Origin: Megamerina dolium
Lineage: Eukaryota > Arthropoda > Insecta > Diptera > Megamerinidae
Assembly: GCA_963854835.1 (NCBI GenBank)
Contig: OY978530.1
Coordinates: 5,786,001-5,850,000, forward strand
Length of the DNA stretch: 64,000 nucleotides
Direction of reading: 5' to 3'
The notes beneath the pieces were generated by a model that saw only the letters and a list, made by a program, of their open reading frames with translations, was not told the origin of the DNA and made no database searches. Shown here in pieces: positions 45,484 to 57,921 of this stretch. Position numbers and translations under genes: made by a program. The first letter of the stretch is position 1. Each line of letters begins with the position of its first letter.

Positions 45484-45928
45484 CCCGAATGTGTCGATTC
45501 CTCGTCGTTCTCAGGAATTAGGACTGTCTTACGGCACATTATGGCGTATTTTGTATTTGGATCTACACCTACATCCATATAAAATCCAGCTCACACAACA
45601 ACTGAAGCCAGCTGGACATTCACAATGTCGTAGATACGTCGAATGGGTGCTTGAACAAGCACCCGAATGTGTCGATTCCTCGTCGTTCTCAGGAATTAGG
45701 ACTGTCTTACGGCACATTATGGCGTATTTTGTATTTGGATCTACACCTACATCCATATAAAATCCAGCTCACACAACAACAGAAGCCAGCTGACCATTCA
45801 CAACGTCGTAGATACGTCGAATGGGTGCTTGAACAAGCACCCGAATGTGTCGATTCCTCGTCGTTCTCAGGAATTAGGACTGTCTTACGGCACATTATGG
45901 CGTATTTTGCATTTGGATCTACACCTAC
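45484..45928 (+). repeat. 178-bp tandem repeat, 2.5 copies, inside the transposase
   Basis: Units begin CCCGAATGTGTCGATTCCTC at 45484, 45662 and 45840, exactly 178 bp apart, with few differences (for example CTGGACATTCACAATG and CTGACCATTCACAACG). The third unit is cut by the RTE at 45928 and completed after it (49113 on). Confidence 0.93.
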
Positions 45929-48900
45929 TTACTTACTTATGTGGCCATAACAACCGAATATCGATTTAGGCCGAAAATAACATGCTTCGCCAGCCATCTC
46001 TGTTCTTCGCTAGCTGGCGCCAGTTAGAAATTCCAAGCGCCGTCAGGTTCTCCAGTACTTGGTCTTTCCACCGGAGGTTTGGTCTTCCTCTTTTGCGTCG
46101 TCCTCCAGCGGGTTCCGAATATAACACCTTCTTAGCTGGAGCGTGTTCTTCCATTCGCTCGACATGACCTAGCCAGCGCAGCCGCTGGATTTTGATGCGC
46201 TTTACTATGTCAATATCGGCATACAGCTCGTACAGCTCATGGTTGTACCTTATTCGGTACTCGCCACCAACGCAAATAGGTCCAAAGATCTTGCGTAGGA
46301 CTTTTCTCTCGAAAACTCCAAGTATTCGCTCATCCGAGGTGGAAATTGTCCAGGCTTCAGCGCCATATGTTAGGACAGGCATGATGAGAGACTTGTAGAG
46401 TGTAGTTTTCGTTCTTCGAGAGAGGGCTCGACTTCTCAATTGCTTACCCAGCCCAAAGTAACACCTGTTAGCAAGAGTTATCCTACGCATGATCTCCAAG
46501 CTGACGTCATTACTGCTGTTAATGCTGGTTCCAAGATAGACAAAGTCCCTTACTACTTCAAAAGCGTAGTTGTCAACAGTGACGTGCTGTCCAAGACGCC
46601 GGGACTCTTTGTTTGTTGACACTAGATACTTCGTCTTGCCCTCGTTCACCGTGAGACCCATCCGACGCGACTCTCTTTCCAACTCTGAGAATGCTGCACT
46701 GACTGCTCTCGTGGTCATGCCGATTATGTCAATATCGTCGGCATACGCTAACAGCATGACACTTTTGTTGAAGATAGTGCCATTATGTCGTAGATCAGCA
46801 GCTCGTATTTTTTTCTCCATAATAAGATTGAAGAAGTCGCACGATAACGAATCACCTTGTCTGAAACCCCGTTCGGTATTAAACGGTGCGGAGAGGTCCT
46901 TCCCAATTTTCACTGCACAACTGGAGTTATGCAGTGTCATTCTACAAAGTCGAATGAGCTTTGCAGGAATACCGAACTCAGACATTGTTGCGTAGAGGTA
47001 ATCCCTTACCGGACTGTCGAAAGCGGCTTTATAATCAACAAATAGGTTGTGTGTGTCGATCTGTTTTTCTTGGGTCTTCTCCAGGATTTGGCGCAGTGTG
47101 AAAATCTGGTCGATGGTGGATTTACCAGGTCTGAAGCCACACTGATAAGGTCCAATCAGGTTGCTGAGCATAGGCTTCAATCTTTCACACAGTACGCTCG
47201 ATAGAACCTTGTACGCGATGCTCGGGAGACTTATTCCACGGTAGTTTGCGCAAATTGTGGGGTCTCCTTTTTTATGTACAGGACAGAGAACACTGAGCCT
47301 CCAATCATCAGGCATGCTTTCATCCGACCATATTCTGCTTATGAGCTGGTGCATGCGGGTGAGCAGCTCATCGCCTCCGGTCTTAAACAACTCGGCAGGC
47401 AGGCCATCAGCACCTGCAGCTTTGTTGTTCTTCAGCCTTAAAATGGCCGTTTCAACCTCGTCATAGTCGGGTGGTGGAACATCAACACCATCATCTGTAA
47501 TTGGGGTTATCGGGCATTCTCCTCCACTGGCGGAATTGTTCGTAGCATCGCCATTCAGTAACGTGGAGAAGTGTTCCCTCCATAGGCTCAGTATACTCTG
47601 GACATCCGTAACCAGATTCCCATTTCCATCACGACAAGAAGAGGCTCCGGGATTTAAACCTCCACTCAGGCGCTTGATCTTTTCAAAGAATTTTCGAGTC
47701 TCATTCTTGTCGGTGCACATCTCTATCTCCTCACACTCGCGTCTTTCCAACTCCCTCTTCTTGCGCCTGAAAAGACGTCTCTCTGCACTCCTTTTCTCTC
47801 TATACCGCTCCTTAACAGCTCGCGTTACGCCTGCACGCAGGGTTTTTCTGTAGGCGGCGTCTTTCTCTGCGGTAGCGTCGCGACACTCCTGATCATACCA
47901 CTCATTCCTCAGAGGCCGGTAGTAACCGATTACCTCCTCGGCAGCAGTAGTCATGGAGTGGGATATATGTGTCCACCGTGCGCATGTATCATCAAGTGGG
48001 GGAGTGTTCTGCATAAGCAGATCCGATAGTCGAGTGGAAAATGCATCTGCTGTCTCTGGTGATTGCAGCTTACTGACGTCGAGCTTTCTCTGTGTGGGAC
48101 TTCTCTTGTTATTTGCGACACATAGGCGTGTGCGCACCTTAGCTGCAACAAGGTAGTGATCCGAGTCGATGTTGGCACCACGGATCGATTTCACGTCCAT
48201 CACACTGGAAGCATGCCTTCCGTCAATCAACACATGATCAATTTGGTTTCTTGTACGATGATCTGGAGACAGCCATGTCGCTTTGTGGATGTCGAGATGC
48301 TGGAATCTGGTACCACCAATTACCATGTTTCGTGCTGCGGCGAAGTCGATCAGCCTCATTCCGTTATCGGAGGTGTTTTGGTGGAGGCTGAATTTTCCGA
48401 CAGTTGGACCAAAGGTACCTTCCTTGCCCACCCTGGCATTAAAGTCGCCAAGCACGATTTTGATATCGTGGCGGGGGCAGCGGTCATAAGCTTCTTCGAG
48501 GCGCTGAAAGAAGCTCTCCTTGGTCACATTGTCCTTCTCATCCGTCGGAGCGTGGGCACATATAAGGCTGATGTTGAAAAATTTTGCCTTGATGCGGATT
48601 GTGGCCAGCCGTTCGTTCACAGGCGTGAACTGTGAGACAAGATGTCGTAGTCTCTTGCTGACCAAAAATCCACATCCTAATTCGTGCCTTTCAGCATGGC
48701 AACTGTAGTAGATGTCACAGGACGCTCTTTTGGAGCAGCCCTGTCCTGTCCATCGCATTTCCTGGAGAGCGGTGATGTCAGCTCTGTATTTTTCGAGGAC
48801 ATCAACCAGCTGGATAGAGGCACCCTCCCTATAAAGGGATCGGACATTTCAGGTGCATATCCGTAAATCATTGTCCTTTTTTCGTTTGCGGGGGTCATCA

Positions 48901-49087
48901 ACAAAAGCGGTAGTCCTTATCCGAGGCATTTTAGTTTTTTTCATTGGGGGGGTTTTTTATGTGGCGGGTCCCAAACCCAACGCACAACCTCTAACCGAGG
49001 AGATTTTCGCCACTTACTTCAGCCGCCTCCCAGCGGGTGCCAGGAAGACGTTGCCCGGTGGTCGCCACATGGAGGGCCCCCATTGAT
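45929..49087 (-). mobile_element. RTE-type LINE, copy A (near-complete)
   Basis: 3' end at 45929 with a short (TAAG)n tail, 5' end at about 49087. The target duplication ATCTACACCTAC lies at 45917-45928 and 49113-49124. At the 5' junction, about 25 bp of TAATCTACAT repeats separate the element from the right duplication. It lacks about 210 bp of the leader present in copy B but is otherwise nearly identical to it. Confidence 0.92.
45966..48944 (-). pseudogene. RTE-type endonuclease-RT polyprotein, one stop (copy A)
   Basis: The full frame from the ATG at 48944 is 992 codons, exactly as in copy B, but codon 32 (tryptophan of ICTWNVRS) is TGA at 48849-48851. A downstream ATG at 48758 leaves 930 open codons, which would lose the endonuclease N-terminus including the TWN and QEM parts. 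GDFNAR, NQIDHV and SDHYL of the endonuclease and VDYKAAFD, GDSLSCDFF and LLAYADDIDII of the RT are all intact. I call it a pseudogene because the missing N-terminus carries catalytic residues of the endonuclease. Confidence 0.93.
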
Positions 49088-49971
49088 AATTAATCTACAT
49101 TAATCTACATTAATCTACACCTACATCGATATAAAATCCAGCTCACACAACAACTGAAGCCAGCTGACCATTCACAACGTCGTAGATACGTCGAATGGGT
49201 GCTTGAACAACAGGCGGTGGACGGCGATTTTTCGAACAAAATTTTCTTCAGCGACGAAGCACATTTCTCACTCGGTGGGTATGTTAACAAACAAAATTGT
49301 CGTATTTGGGGTTCTGAGAATCCTCAAGTAATTGAAGAGAGGCCACTACATCCACAAAAAGTCACTGCTTGGTGCGCTCTTTGGTCCGGAGGTGTGATTG
49401 GACCTTACTTCTTCGAAAACAACGATGGAACGGCTGTCACTGTCAATTCGGAACGTTATGTTCATATGATAACCGACTTTTTTTTGCCTGCTATTGAAGA
49501 ATACGACTTAGAGAATATGTGGTTTCAACAAGACGGTGCCAAATGCCACACAACTCGAGCGAATATGGCTTTATTGCAAGAGAAATTTTCTGGCCGCGTA
49601 ATTTCTCGTCGTGGCGATATCAAGTGGCCACCAAGATCATGCGATTTGACACCGCTTGACTTTTTTTTGTGGGGCTACGCGAAAGACCGTGTTTATGTAG
49701 ATAAACCTTTAACTCTTGAGCACCTAAAAACCAACATTCGTCACGTTATGGCTGAGATACCGCCCAATATGTGTCAAAAAGTGGTCGAAAATTACCTCAA
49801 AAGAATCGATGCTTGCAACAATTCGCGTGGTGGTCATTTAAATGATGTAGTATTTCACACATAATGTCAACGTTCAAACTTTATAATAAAAAAGAAATAT
49901 CATGATAAAAAATATTTTATATGTGTGTTATTTACATTTACTTTTGAAACCGCAAAATGGATAACCCTTTA

Positions 49972-50180
49972 TAAAAAAAAAATGGCACTCATTTATTGTA
50001 TGGCCTTGAATATGGTGAATCGGTTTTTGAAAAAAAAATTTTCAAATTTTTTATTTTGATAATAACTTTTAGAATATTCAAAATTGGTTATAAATGATAT
50101 ATATCACTGAAAAGGTATTACAGAGACTTTTTTTGATACCCTTATTGTAAGAACAAATTGCGAATTTATTGAGTAATTCC
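49972..50180. other. AT-rich spacer with a segment shared with 5.0 kb
   Basis: Non-coding. 50088-50172 resembles the reverse complement of 4976-5050. Confidence 0.4.
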
Positions 50181-50189
50181 GATAGCAAA

Positions 50190-51440
50190 TTTGCAACAGC
50201 AGCAACAACCGCAAGGAATTAATGCGAAATTACAAGAAAATGCATCTCGCCATGAGGGCGTTATTAGTGAATTGCGTACGGAAATTCAAGGAAATGCGTC
50301 TCGCCAAGAAAGCAGTTTTGTGGAATTCCGGAAAACAATTGACTACAGGCTTCAAGAACATTCGGCTCGTCAAGAACATGTCATCGAAATCTACAAAAGG
50401 GAATTGATTTCAGATTTCAGGAAATTTGCGGAGCTATTAATGACAAAGTCACAGAGCTGAAAGAATATGTGCATGGTTTGGATGATAAGCTGAAGGCACA
50501 TGTAGACAGACATGATGGCTTGGAAGAAAAGCTTGAGAAATTAGAGCACGAACTTAATAATATAAAAATAAGTGGAGCAACCACATCAGTGATTAGAGAA
50601 TCAAGTACAATTAAACTAAAGCCACCAACATTTGATAGAACCAAACCATCCAACATCTTCAAACTTAGTTCGAGGCAAAGTTTCGAAGAATCAATGGGAC
50701 GATAGTGACAAGACCGCTACTTTAATAGTGGAATTAAAGGGTAATGCCTCAGAATTCTTGCAGATGATTCCAGAGAATGATCGTCGTAGCTATCAATCAC
50801 TGATGTACACATTCCAGCGAAAATATGGAAATGAATATAAGACTCAATTGCATCAAGTAGAATTAAGATTGCGAGTGCAACGGAGTAATGAGAGCCTTCA
50901 GGAATTCGCTTCCGATATTGAGCGCTTATGTCATCTAGAGTTCTCCGGTAATTCGGAAGAGTTCTTCAAAAAAATAAAAATGGAGGCATTCATAGACGGT
51001 ATACGTGATGGAGAGACTAAGCGTGCCCTAGTCATGTCACCAAAGAATACATAAGCCGAAACAGTCAGTAGTGCCTTAACGTTTGAAGCTGGCAGCTTGA
51101 TGAGTCCACCAATGCCACGGGTACGCCAACTAGAAACAGAAACATCAGATCTGGTTGAAGCAGTGTGTCAGGCAGTCAAGTCAGTAGTGCAGCTTGAAAC
51201 AAGAACAACTGGTCGACTTGAAAACAAATTTACTGGTAAGTGCTTCATTTGTGACACACATGATGCGTGATTGCCGTCTACGAAGAAAGCGATCAAAATC
51301 TAATTCTCCATGAAGACAAAAGAAGGGAATAAGTGTACAGCGATCGCTCCAGTAGCACAAATCCATCGTTAAACTAATTCCAACAGTAAATTGCCCCATC
51401 ATTCGCATTTCACAACTACAGCGTGTGCCAAGCAGCTTGG
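50190..51440 (+). pseudogene. Gag remnant, sister of the 21-24 kb element
   Basis: Glutamine-rich start and the same LQEHSARQEHVIE-type heptad repeats. The Gag core in 50632-51054 (NQWDDSDKTATLIVELKGNA...) is close to the 21-kb protein, with roughly 85 percent of residues matching by eye. A TAA ends the frame at the alanine that follows MSPKNT. The zinc knuckle is damaged near 51240. The SAP N-terminus is missing. Confidence 0.78.
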
Positions 51441-53288
51441 CTATTGATGGGAAACCTGGACAATATGGAGTTCATGTTAACCCTGGATACTAGTGCATCA
51501 CATTCTAAAAACAAGAGCGATTTGATAAAAAAATTTGAGCCTACTCATTTGAGGATACTCAAATTTTGGGTAAGATAAAGAAACGAGTATCGATTGGAAA
51601 TTGCACGTGGGAACATGAATTCATTGTGGCCGATATCATCGATGACGTAATGATTGACAACGGAGTTATGTTTAATTTAAATCAACGGATACTATGCTAT
51701 GCAAATATTGTGTTACCATTGAACATCGGTTACAAGCGTAGTCTAAACATCAAACGAATACTGGCATGTCAAGGCCAGAGGTTCCAGCAAAAGAAGAAGC
51801 GGTGATTTGGGCACAGATGAATGTGAATGATGGGACAGCAAGTTGTGGATAGTGGAATCGGATAAAGAAAAAAACGAATAAAAACATCATACTTGGGAAG
51901 ACGTTAGTGGAGCCAAATAAAAATGGAATGGTACCAGTGAGTATACTAGATCCAACTAATATACCTACTGTTGTGCAGAAAGGGATGGTGGTTGGTCATT
52001 GCCAGGAAGTTACTGCCGTATTAGATTGTGATGGAGGTTTGTCTATGAAAAGTGGAAGATCAGGAACTATTAGAGCGGAATTCGAAGATGGAAAAATGGG
52101 CAGGTGAGCTTACCAAAAAGCAAAAAGAAAAGGTTTTACAACTATTGGAGAAGTATAGTTCATTTTTTTCATTAAAAGGAAAAACTGCTGGACGAACAAC
52201 AACCGTGAAACATCACATTGACACCGGTGATTCTAGACCAATTTTTCAAGCACCACGACGATTTCCATTGGTCAGAAGAGATGAAGCCATTAAGCCGATT
52301 ACCGATATGCAGAAACAAGGTGTTATTGAACCATCAGCGTGTCCATGGAGTTCACCAGTTGTGCTGGTAAAGAGTAAGGATGGAAGTACAAGATTCTGTT
52401 TGAGTTACAGAAAGCTAAATGATATCACGAAAAACTTAGCTATCCACTGCCAAGAATCGATGATACTCTGGACACGCTATATGGTGCGAAGTGGTTCTCA
52501 ACTTTTAATCTGCAAAGTGGCTACTGGCAAGTGGAACTTGGCAAGGAGGACAAAGAGAAAACAGCTTTCAGTATTGGCGTTAGTCTATGGCAATTTACAG
52601 TGATGCCATTTATGCAATGCGCCAGCTACTTTCGAACGTTTGATGGAGCGTGTATTCAGAGGACTACACTGGAAAACGTGCTTGGTGTACCTTGATGATA
52701 TTATCGTGATGGGAAAAGATCTTAACGATCACCTGGAAAAGTTGAAAGATGTATTTTAGCGTATACGATCAGCAGGGCTTAAACTGAATATGAAAAAGTG
52801 TTCACTCATCAGGCGAGAAATTAAGTATCTTGGTCATAAAGTAACAACAGAAGGGGTACGTACCGACGAGGAGAAAGTAGCAGCAGTATAAGAATGGCCT
52901 CTTCCGGCGAATCTTCACGAGTTAAGAAGCTTTCTAGGCTTGTGTACCTACTATAGATGATTTGTTCCTAGATTTGGAAATATCGCCAGCAGTTTCCATG
53001 AGTTAACAAAAAAGAACTAACCATTTTTGTGCGGCAAGGAACACCAGAATGCGTTTGAACAGCTGAAAGAAAGATTTTGTTCAAAAGTTTGTGTTGGACA
53101 CAGATGCGAGTGGCTATGGAATAGGTGGTGTGCTGTCTCAGATCATAGATGGCCAAGAAAAAGTGATAACATACTACAGTAAAATCCTATCGAAGCCAAA
53201 AATGAACTACTGTGTCACGAAAAGAAAGCTGTCCGCAATATTGGAATGTGTAAAGTATTTTCATAAGTACTTGTATTCTACGAATTGA
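51441..53288 (+). pseudogene. Ty3/gypsy protease, RT and RNase H remnant, sister family
   Basis: Protease-like MEFMLTLDTSASHSKNKSD at 51469 (family D-T-G-A). The RT starts in 52052-52603 (QGVIEPSACPWSSPVVLVKS, KDGSTRFCLSYRKLND) and then shifts frame. CLVYLDDIIVMGKDL (52684) carries the YLDD catalytic pair, followed by IKYLGHKVTTEGV and LRSFLGLCTYY. RNase H starts with LDTDASGYGIGGVLSQ (53091-53288). Sequence ends before the integrase, so this copy keeps just the domains the 21-kb element lacks. Many stops and frameshifts. Confidence 0.8.
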
Positions 53289-53703
53289 CCACTGTATTGT
53301 ACCGCAACTACTGTTGCGTCTTCTTTTCGAAGATATCAACTTTTCCTTAAATATCTTATTTTCTAGAACTTACCTCTTTCCCACTCTGTTTCTAGTAACA
53401 AATGTCATGTAGTTGTTCGGTTTTGAGTTCTTTATTTCTTACTTTCACCTTCACTTTCACTTCTTTTCAACTGTCACTGAGTTGCAATAGTTTACAATTT
53501 CTATTCGTCAATATAACTTTTCTTTTACACAATATAATTTTTATTCTACAATATAACTTTTGCTACTCAATATATTTTTTATTCGTTAATTTAACACAAT
53601 ATATTAGTTGTTATCATAACTTTAAGAAATTTATTTTATCCACAGTAGTTTCTACTACAATTTTTTGAGAAACAATCTTCTTAAGCACTATATAATCTAC
53701 TAA
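53289..53703. other. AT-rich spacer, possibly LTR/leader
   Basis: No gene. On the minus strand a purine-rich stretch followed by GAGGTAAGTTC near 53370 resembles the 16.2-kb region. Poly-T-rich. Weak evidence for an LTR remnant. Confidence 0.3.
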
Positions 53704-54149
53704 TCCCGTTGTGCAGTGAACGGGGTTTCAGACAAGGTGATTCGTTATCGTGCGACTTCTTCAATCTTATTATGGAGAAAATAATATGAGCTGCTGATCT
53801 ACGACATAGTGGTACTATCTTCAACAAAAGTGTCACGCTGTTAGCGTATGCCGACGATATTGACATAATCAGCATGAACACGCAAGCAGTCAGTGCAGCA
53901 TTCTCAGAGTTGGAAAGAGAGTCGTGTCGGATGGGTCTCACGGTGAACGAGGGCAAGACGAAGTATCTAGTGTCAATAAACATAGAGTCCCGGCGTCTTG
54001 GATAACACGTCACTGTTGACAACTACGCTTTTGAAGTAGTAATGGACTTTGTCTATCTTGGAACCAGCATTAACAGCAGTAATGAAGTCAGCTTGGAGAT
54101 CATGCGTAGGATAACTCTTGCTAACAGGTGTTACTTTGGGCTGAGTAAA
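53704..54149 (+). pseudogene. RTE-type LINE fragment (copy F), YADD region
   Basis: Starts CCCGTTGTGCAGTGAACGGG and covers the RT palm: GFRQGDSLSCDFF, LLAYADDIDII and VNEGKTKYLVS, up to the ANRCYFGLS stretch. A deletion of about 35 bp near 53718 and stops break it. Both edges are abrupt. Confidence 0.82.
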
Positions 54150-55640
54150 AATTCTGTCTTTTCTTTCATGAAATTACATTATCGATTTGAATCTTGAGGT
54201 TAGCTTGTTCTAATGTTCTGAAGATGGCTGTTATTGTATTTACGTGCTCCTGTAGGGATGTACTAAAAATCAAAATGTCGTCTATATAAACTACACATGT
54301 TTTATTAATAAAGTCCCGTAGAGTTTCGTTTATTAAACGTTGAAATGTTGCGGGTGAATTTTGCTGAGTGCCATCTTTTCTCTGTCTTGCTCTTTAATTA
54401 AGATTTGGTGATACCCTCTAGCTAGGTCTAAGGTTGTGAATTACTAGGCTTTACCGAATTTGTCAAAAATTGAATCTATGTTTGGTATGGGTATTTGTCG
54501 TCTATGGTTACCTTATTCAATTTTCTATAGTCTATCAGGATAGTGTATTTACGTTCCCTTGAGTTATCCATTTTCTTAGATACTACAATTAATGGACTAG
54601 AGTATCGCGAATGACTTTTGCTTATGTTCTTCCATTTCATTAATTAGTTTTCGTACTTCTGCTTCATTTTTCGGAGGGTATCTGTATAATTTACTGTTTA
54701 TTTGTTTGTCCGTTGTTCTGATTTCGTGTAAGATTTTCGTCGTATTTGTTAATTGGTCTCCTTCTTTAAAAAACAAGTTCTTATATCGTTTCAAGATTTT
54801 TACTACTTCTTTTTTTGTTAAGCGTTATGCATCCATCTAGTAAGTTTATTGTTGTGTCAAACGAATTGAGTAGGTCAATTCCTATAATAAAACTATACTT
54901 TCGTCTCTTCAATGGAGTCATTTCCATTTTATTTTCGTATAATATGGGAGGTTAAATCCATTAGGTGCTTCTGTTATTACTTCGTATTTAATTACATCGT
55001 CTTTCGTTATTGTGCTAAATTCAATTGGTTTCTTTAATAAGATTTTTTGAAAATCGTTTATATTACTATCAATTAAGCTTATACTAGCTCCGGTATATAT
55101 GAGAGCAATATATTTGTTATTTTTGATTGTAAGCGTTATGGTAGGAAGACAGTCCGATGCTGTTCTTCGAAAAAATTATGCTCTTCTTCTTTCTGATTTT
55201 CTCTAGCTTTATTCTTATGACATTGACATAAATTTAGCTCAGTGTGTCTTTCTTCTTGTTCTCTTTGCTTTCTCTTTATATTTTCTACTTCCATAGGTTC
55301 TCCCCGGTGTTGCCCAAGTTGATTCCAGCGATTTTGGCCGGAATTTGGCCTAGGGTTTCCTACCTGTTGGCGCCTATGAAATTTACCTGAATTACTTTGA
55401 TATCCTTTGTTTTGGAAACAATTTTGTGGACTCTGTCTATGTACCGACATATTATATTTCCGTATTCCTGATTTTGTTTCATCTGTCCTGAGTTATCTTC
55501 TCTATAGGAACAATTTTGGTTTTGTCTGATTTCTCCTGAGTAGCTGTCTATGTACCCTGTGCACTTGTTAAAATATTGGGAATTTTGGTTATAGTCTTTT
55601 TGATCTATATTTACATTTCTTCTAGGCCACACTTTAGAAT
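54150..55640 (-). pseudogene. Gypsy-group (17.6-like) gag end, protease and RT fragment
   Basis: 55136-55632 reads an N- and Q-rich Gag tail (GQNRWNQLGQHRGEPMEVE). Next are a protease-like region (YIALIYTGASISLID; the usual D of D-T-G-A reads Y) and the RT start (LYRYPPKNEAEVRKLINEM). Near 54230-54350 come TFQRLINETLRDFI and CVVYIDDILIFSTSLQEH with the YIDD catalytic pair. Several stops. Similar in style to the 19.2-20.6 kb fragment. RNase H and integrase are missing because the piece is cut at 54150 next to RTE copy F. Confidence 0.7.
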
Positions 55641-55785
55641 ATGATTTGTATGATTTTCGGTATTCCGGTCTAATACACGTATCTTCTTTGGTTCATTATA
55701 AATATTATTTGCGCTAGTTCTTTGTGTAGCATATTTTATCTAAAAGTGTCCCCTGCGTTATTTCCTTAATTGTATTTATTAAAAG

Positions 55786-56579
55786 TGTTGCGAGCTAAAA
55801 TATGAAATATGCACATATGAATATTTTGCCTCGCCACATATTTCCCGAAATTGTGAAATACATATTTGTCCATACCCTTACCAACATTGCTCAAAGTTGT
55901 GATGTACACAATCCATACTAATATTACGTATAATTGTGGAATGCCAGAGCATTGAGTCAACTGAGTTGCAGTTGGGTGTGAAAGAGCTGACAAAGCACTT
56001 TCCCACACAATTCGTAGTTCTGCACTTACGTAAGCATACCTGTGTAAGCATACATGTTTAGACATTCCATGATAACTAATCTCACATGGACTACTCATGT
56101 ATGTGAATATCAAAAAGTTGTTTTCTCGCATAATGGGTACATACATACGCACATGTGGAGTGCATCGATCATGTAAATAAGTACACACATACTCGTACAT
56201 ATATACACAAATGTGGTGTGAATATTTTATTGTATGTTAAATATTGGTATGTGGGTAGATTGATATGTGGCTAGTATTAGAAAAAAGGTATATAAGCTGC
56301 CATCTTACTGAAGGCTGTGGCTTTTTCAGTTGTGAGTCTTGTACCGAGTTTTGAAGTGCTAGCATGTAAGAAATTGTAAATACTGCCATCCTTACGAGGC
56401 CCTGCAGTATTAGTGTAAAAGTGTAAAATTGGAAGTAATACCAGGAATAAAGCCCCAAACCCAAAATTGCAAGTATCGTATAAGTGATAAAGTATAATTG
56501 TTTTATTTCAGCTAACTAGTGTGATAGTCTCGAAGGATATTTAGGAGCTTAGGTCTTGGTGCAAATCTTGTACGTTACA
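55786..56579 (+). promoter_or_regulatory. Possible solo LTR with TATA box and polyA signal
   Basis: Begins TGTTGCGAGC and ends GTTACA. It contains TATATAA at 56289, an initiator-like CTTACTG about 28 bp downstream, and AATAAAG at 56446, in the order of an LTR in plus orientation. No target duplication or second copy in the window supports it. The 144-codon minus-strand frame across it has no known motif. Confidence 0.35.
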
Positions 56580-57123
<544 letters not shown>

Positions 57124-57129
57124 GTATGT

Positions 57130-57880
57130 AAATGCATTTGGTCATCATTAGAAATGGTTTTATTCTTTTGTAAAATATTCTCCATGAAGTTTATACAGTT
57201 TTACGTGCGTTCAAACTAATTGTCGAAGCAATTTTTCCACTCCTACTGAGAAACCTCCAAAATATGGTTTCTGTTGGTTTGGCTCGTCTTGGAAGACCTA
57301 CATGATCGGTTGCTGATTTGTTTCGTGTCATACGCATATATCCATGATTCGTCACCTGTTGCGATCTTATGGACTTCTTTCGAAGGAACGCGATCGAATT
57401 TTTTCATCATTTCTTTGCACCAATCAACATGAGCCTTTTTTGAGTGATTTTTAAATTATGCGGGATCCAACGAGAACAAATCTATCTGACAGATAAGTGT
57501 TCATGCAAATCCAAATGCACAGCGTTGGAACTAATGCTTCATCTTACGATATGTCACATGACGATCTTTCTTTATCAGTTGACTCACAGAATCGATAGTT
57601 TCTGGTACAGTGACCGATTTTAGACGACAGTCACGAAATTCGTCCTGGAGCGAACGGCGACCATGCTTGAATTCGTTAAACCAGTTATAAATTGTATGGA
57701 GGGTTTATCAGCAAATGTCGCATGGATCGAAGCGATCCATGCACGATCGAAGCACATTTAATGAGATAATTCACTTAGAAAATCGTAAAAAAATCATAGC
57801 TCGAAAATGTTCACGTCCATTTTTTGACCGAGATGAATTTTCCAGGTCGCTATAAATAATACAAATAGCGCTTGTACATC
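57130..57880 (-). pseudogene. Mariner-like transposase fragment (broken)
   Basis: On the minus strand, a helix-turn-helix side near 57580-57700 (EFKHGRRSLQDEFRDCRLK and SVTVPETIDSVSQLI) is followed near 57320-57365 by ATGDESWIYAYD, the first catalytic aspartate block of mariners. Then come damaged TKQ... and the left part, cut by the TA tract. The rest of the catalytic core is missing. It is different from the rosa-like copies. Confidence 0.72.
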
Positions 57881-57921
57881 AAAATGTTCTGAGTATCTTT
57901 AAGCTAAAAAATACATACATA

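Larger units (their letters stand above)
45228..49864 (+). pseudogene. rosa-like transposase, split by a tandem repeat and an RTE
   Basis: The N-terminal DNA-binding half starts MDRLTIAQRTKIVKTYYKN at 45228. Frames shift in the tandem copies from 45484. After the RTE, 49199-49864 is open with the whole catalytic core: IFFSDEAHFSLGGYVNKQN, the second aspartate in WFQQDGAKCH and the third in TPLDFFLWG, with 41 residues between the last two (DD41D). The stop is at 49862-49864. All catalytic acids are present, unlike copy 1. Inactive because of the triplication (178 bp, not a multiple of three) and the insertion. Confidence 0.88.
45114..49969 (+). mobile_element. rosa-like (DD41D) mariner, copy 2, with nested RTE
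   Basis: Inverted ends AAGGGTTATCCATTT(C/T)GCGG at 45114 and its complement ending at 49969, flanked by TA (45112-45113 and 49970-49971). The transposase is on the plus strand. Removing the RTE insertion and the extra tandem copies leaves about 1.3 kb, normal for this group. Confidence 0.9.

Noticed and set aside
46570..48708. Several plus-strand ORFs of 60-160 codons across RTE copy A
   Set aside because: Shadows of the RTE ORF; the same set appears antisense to copy B.
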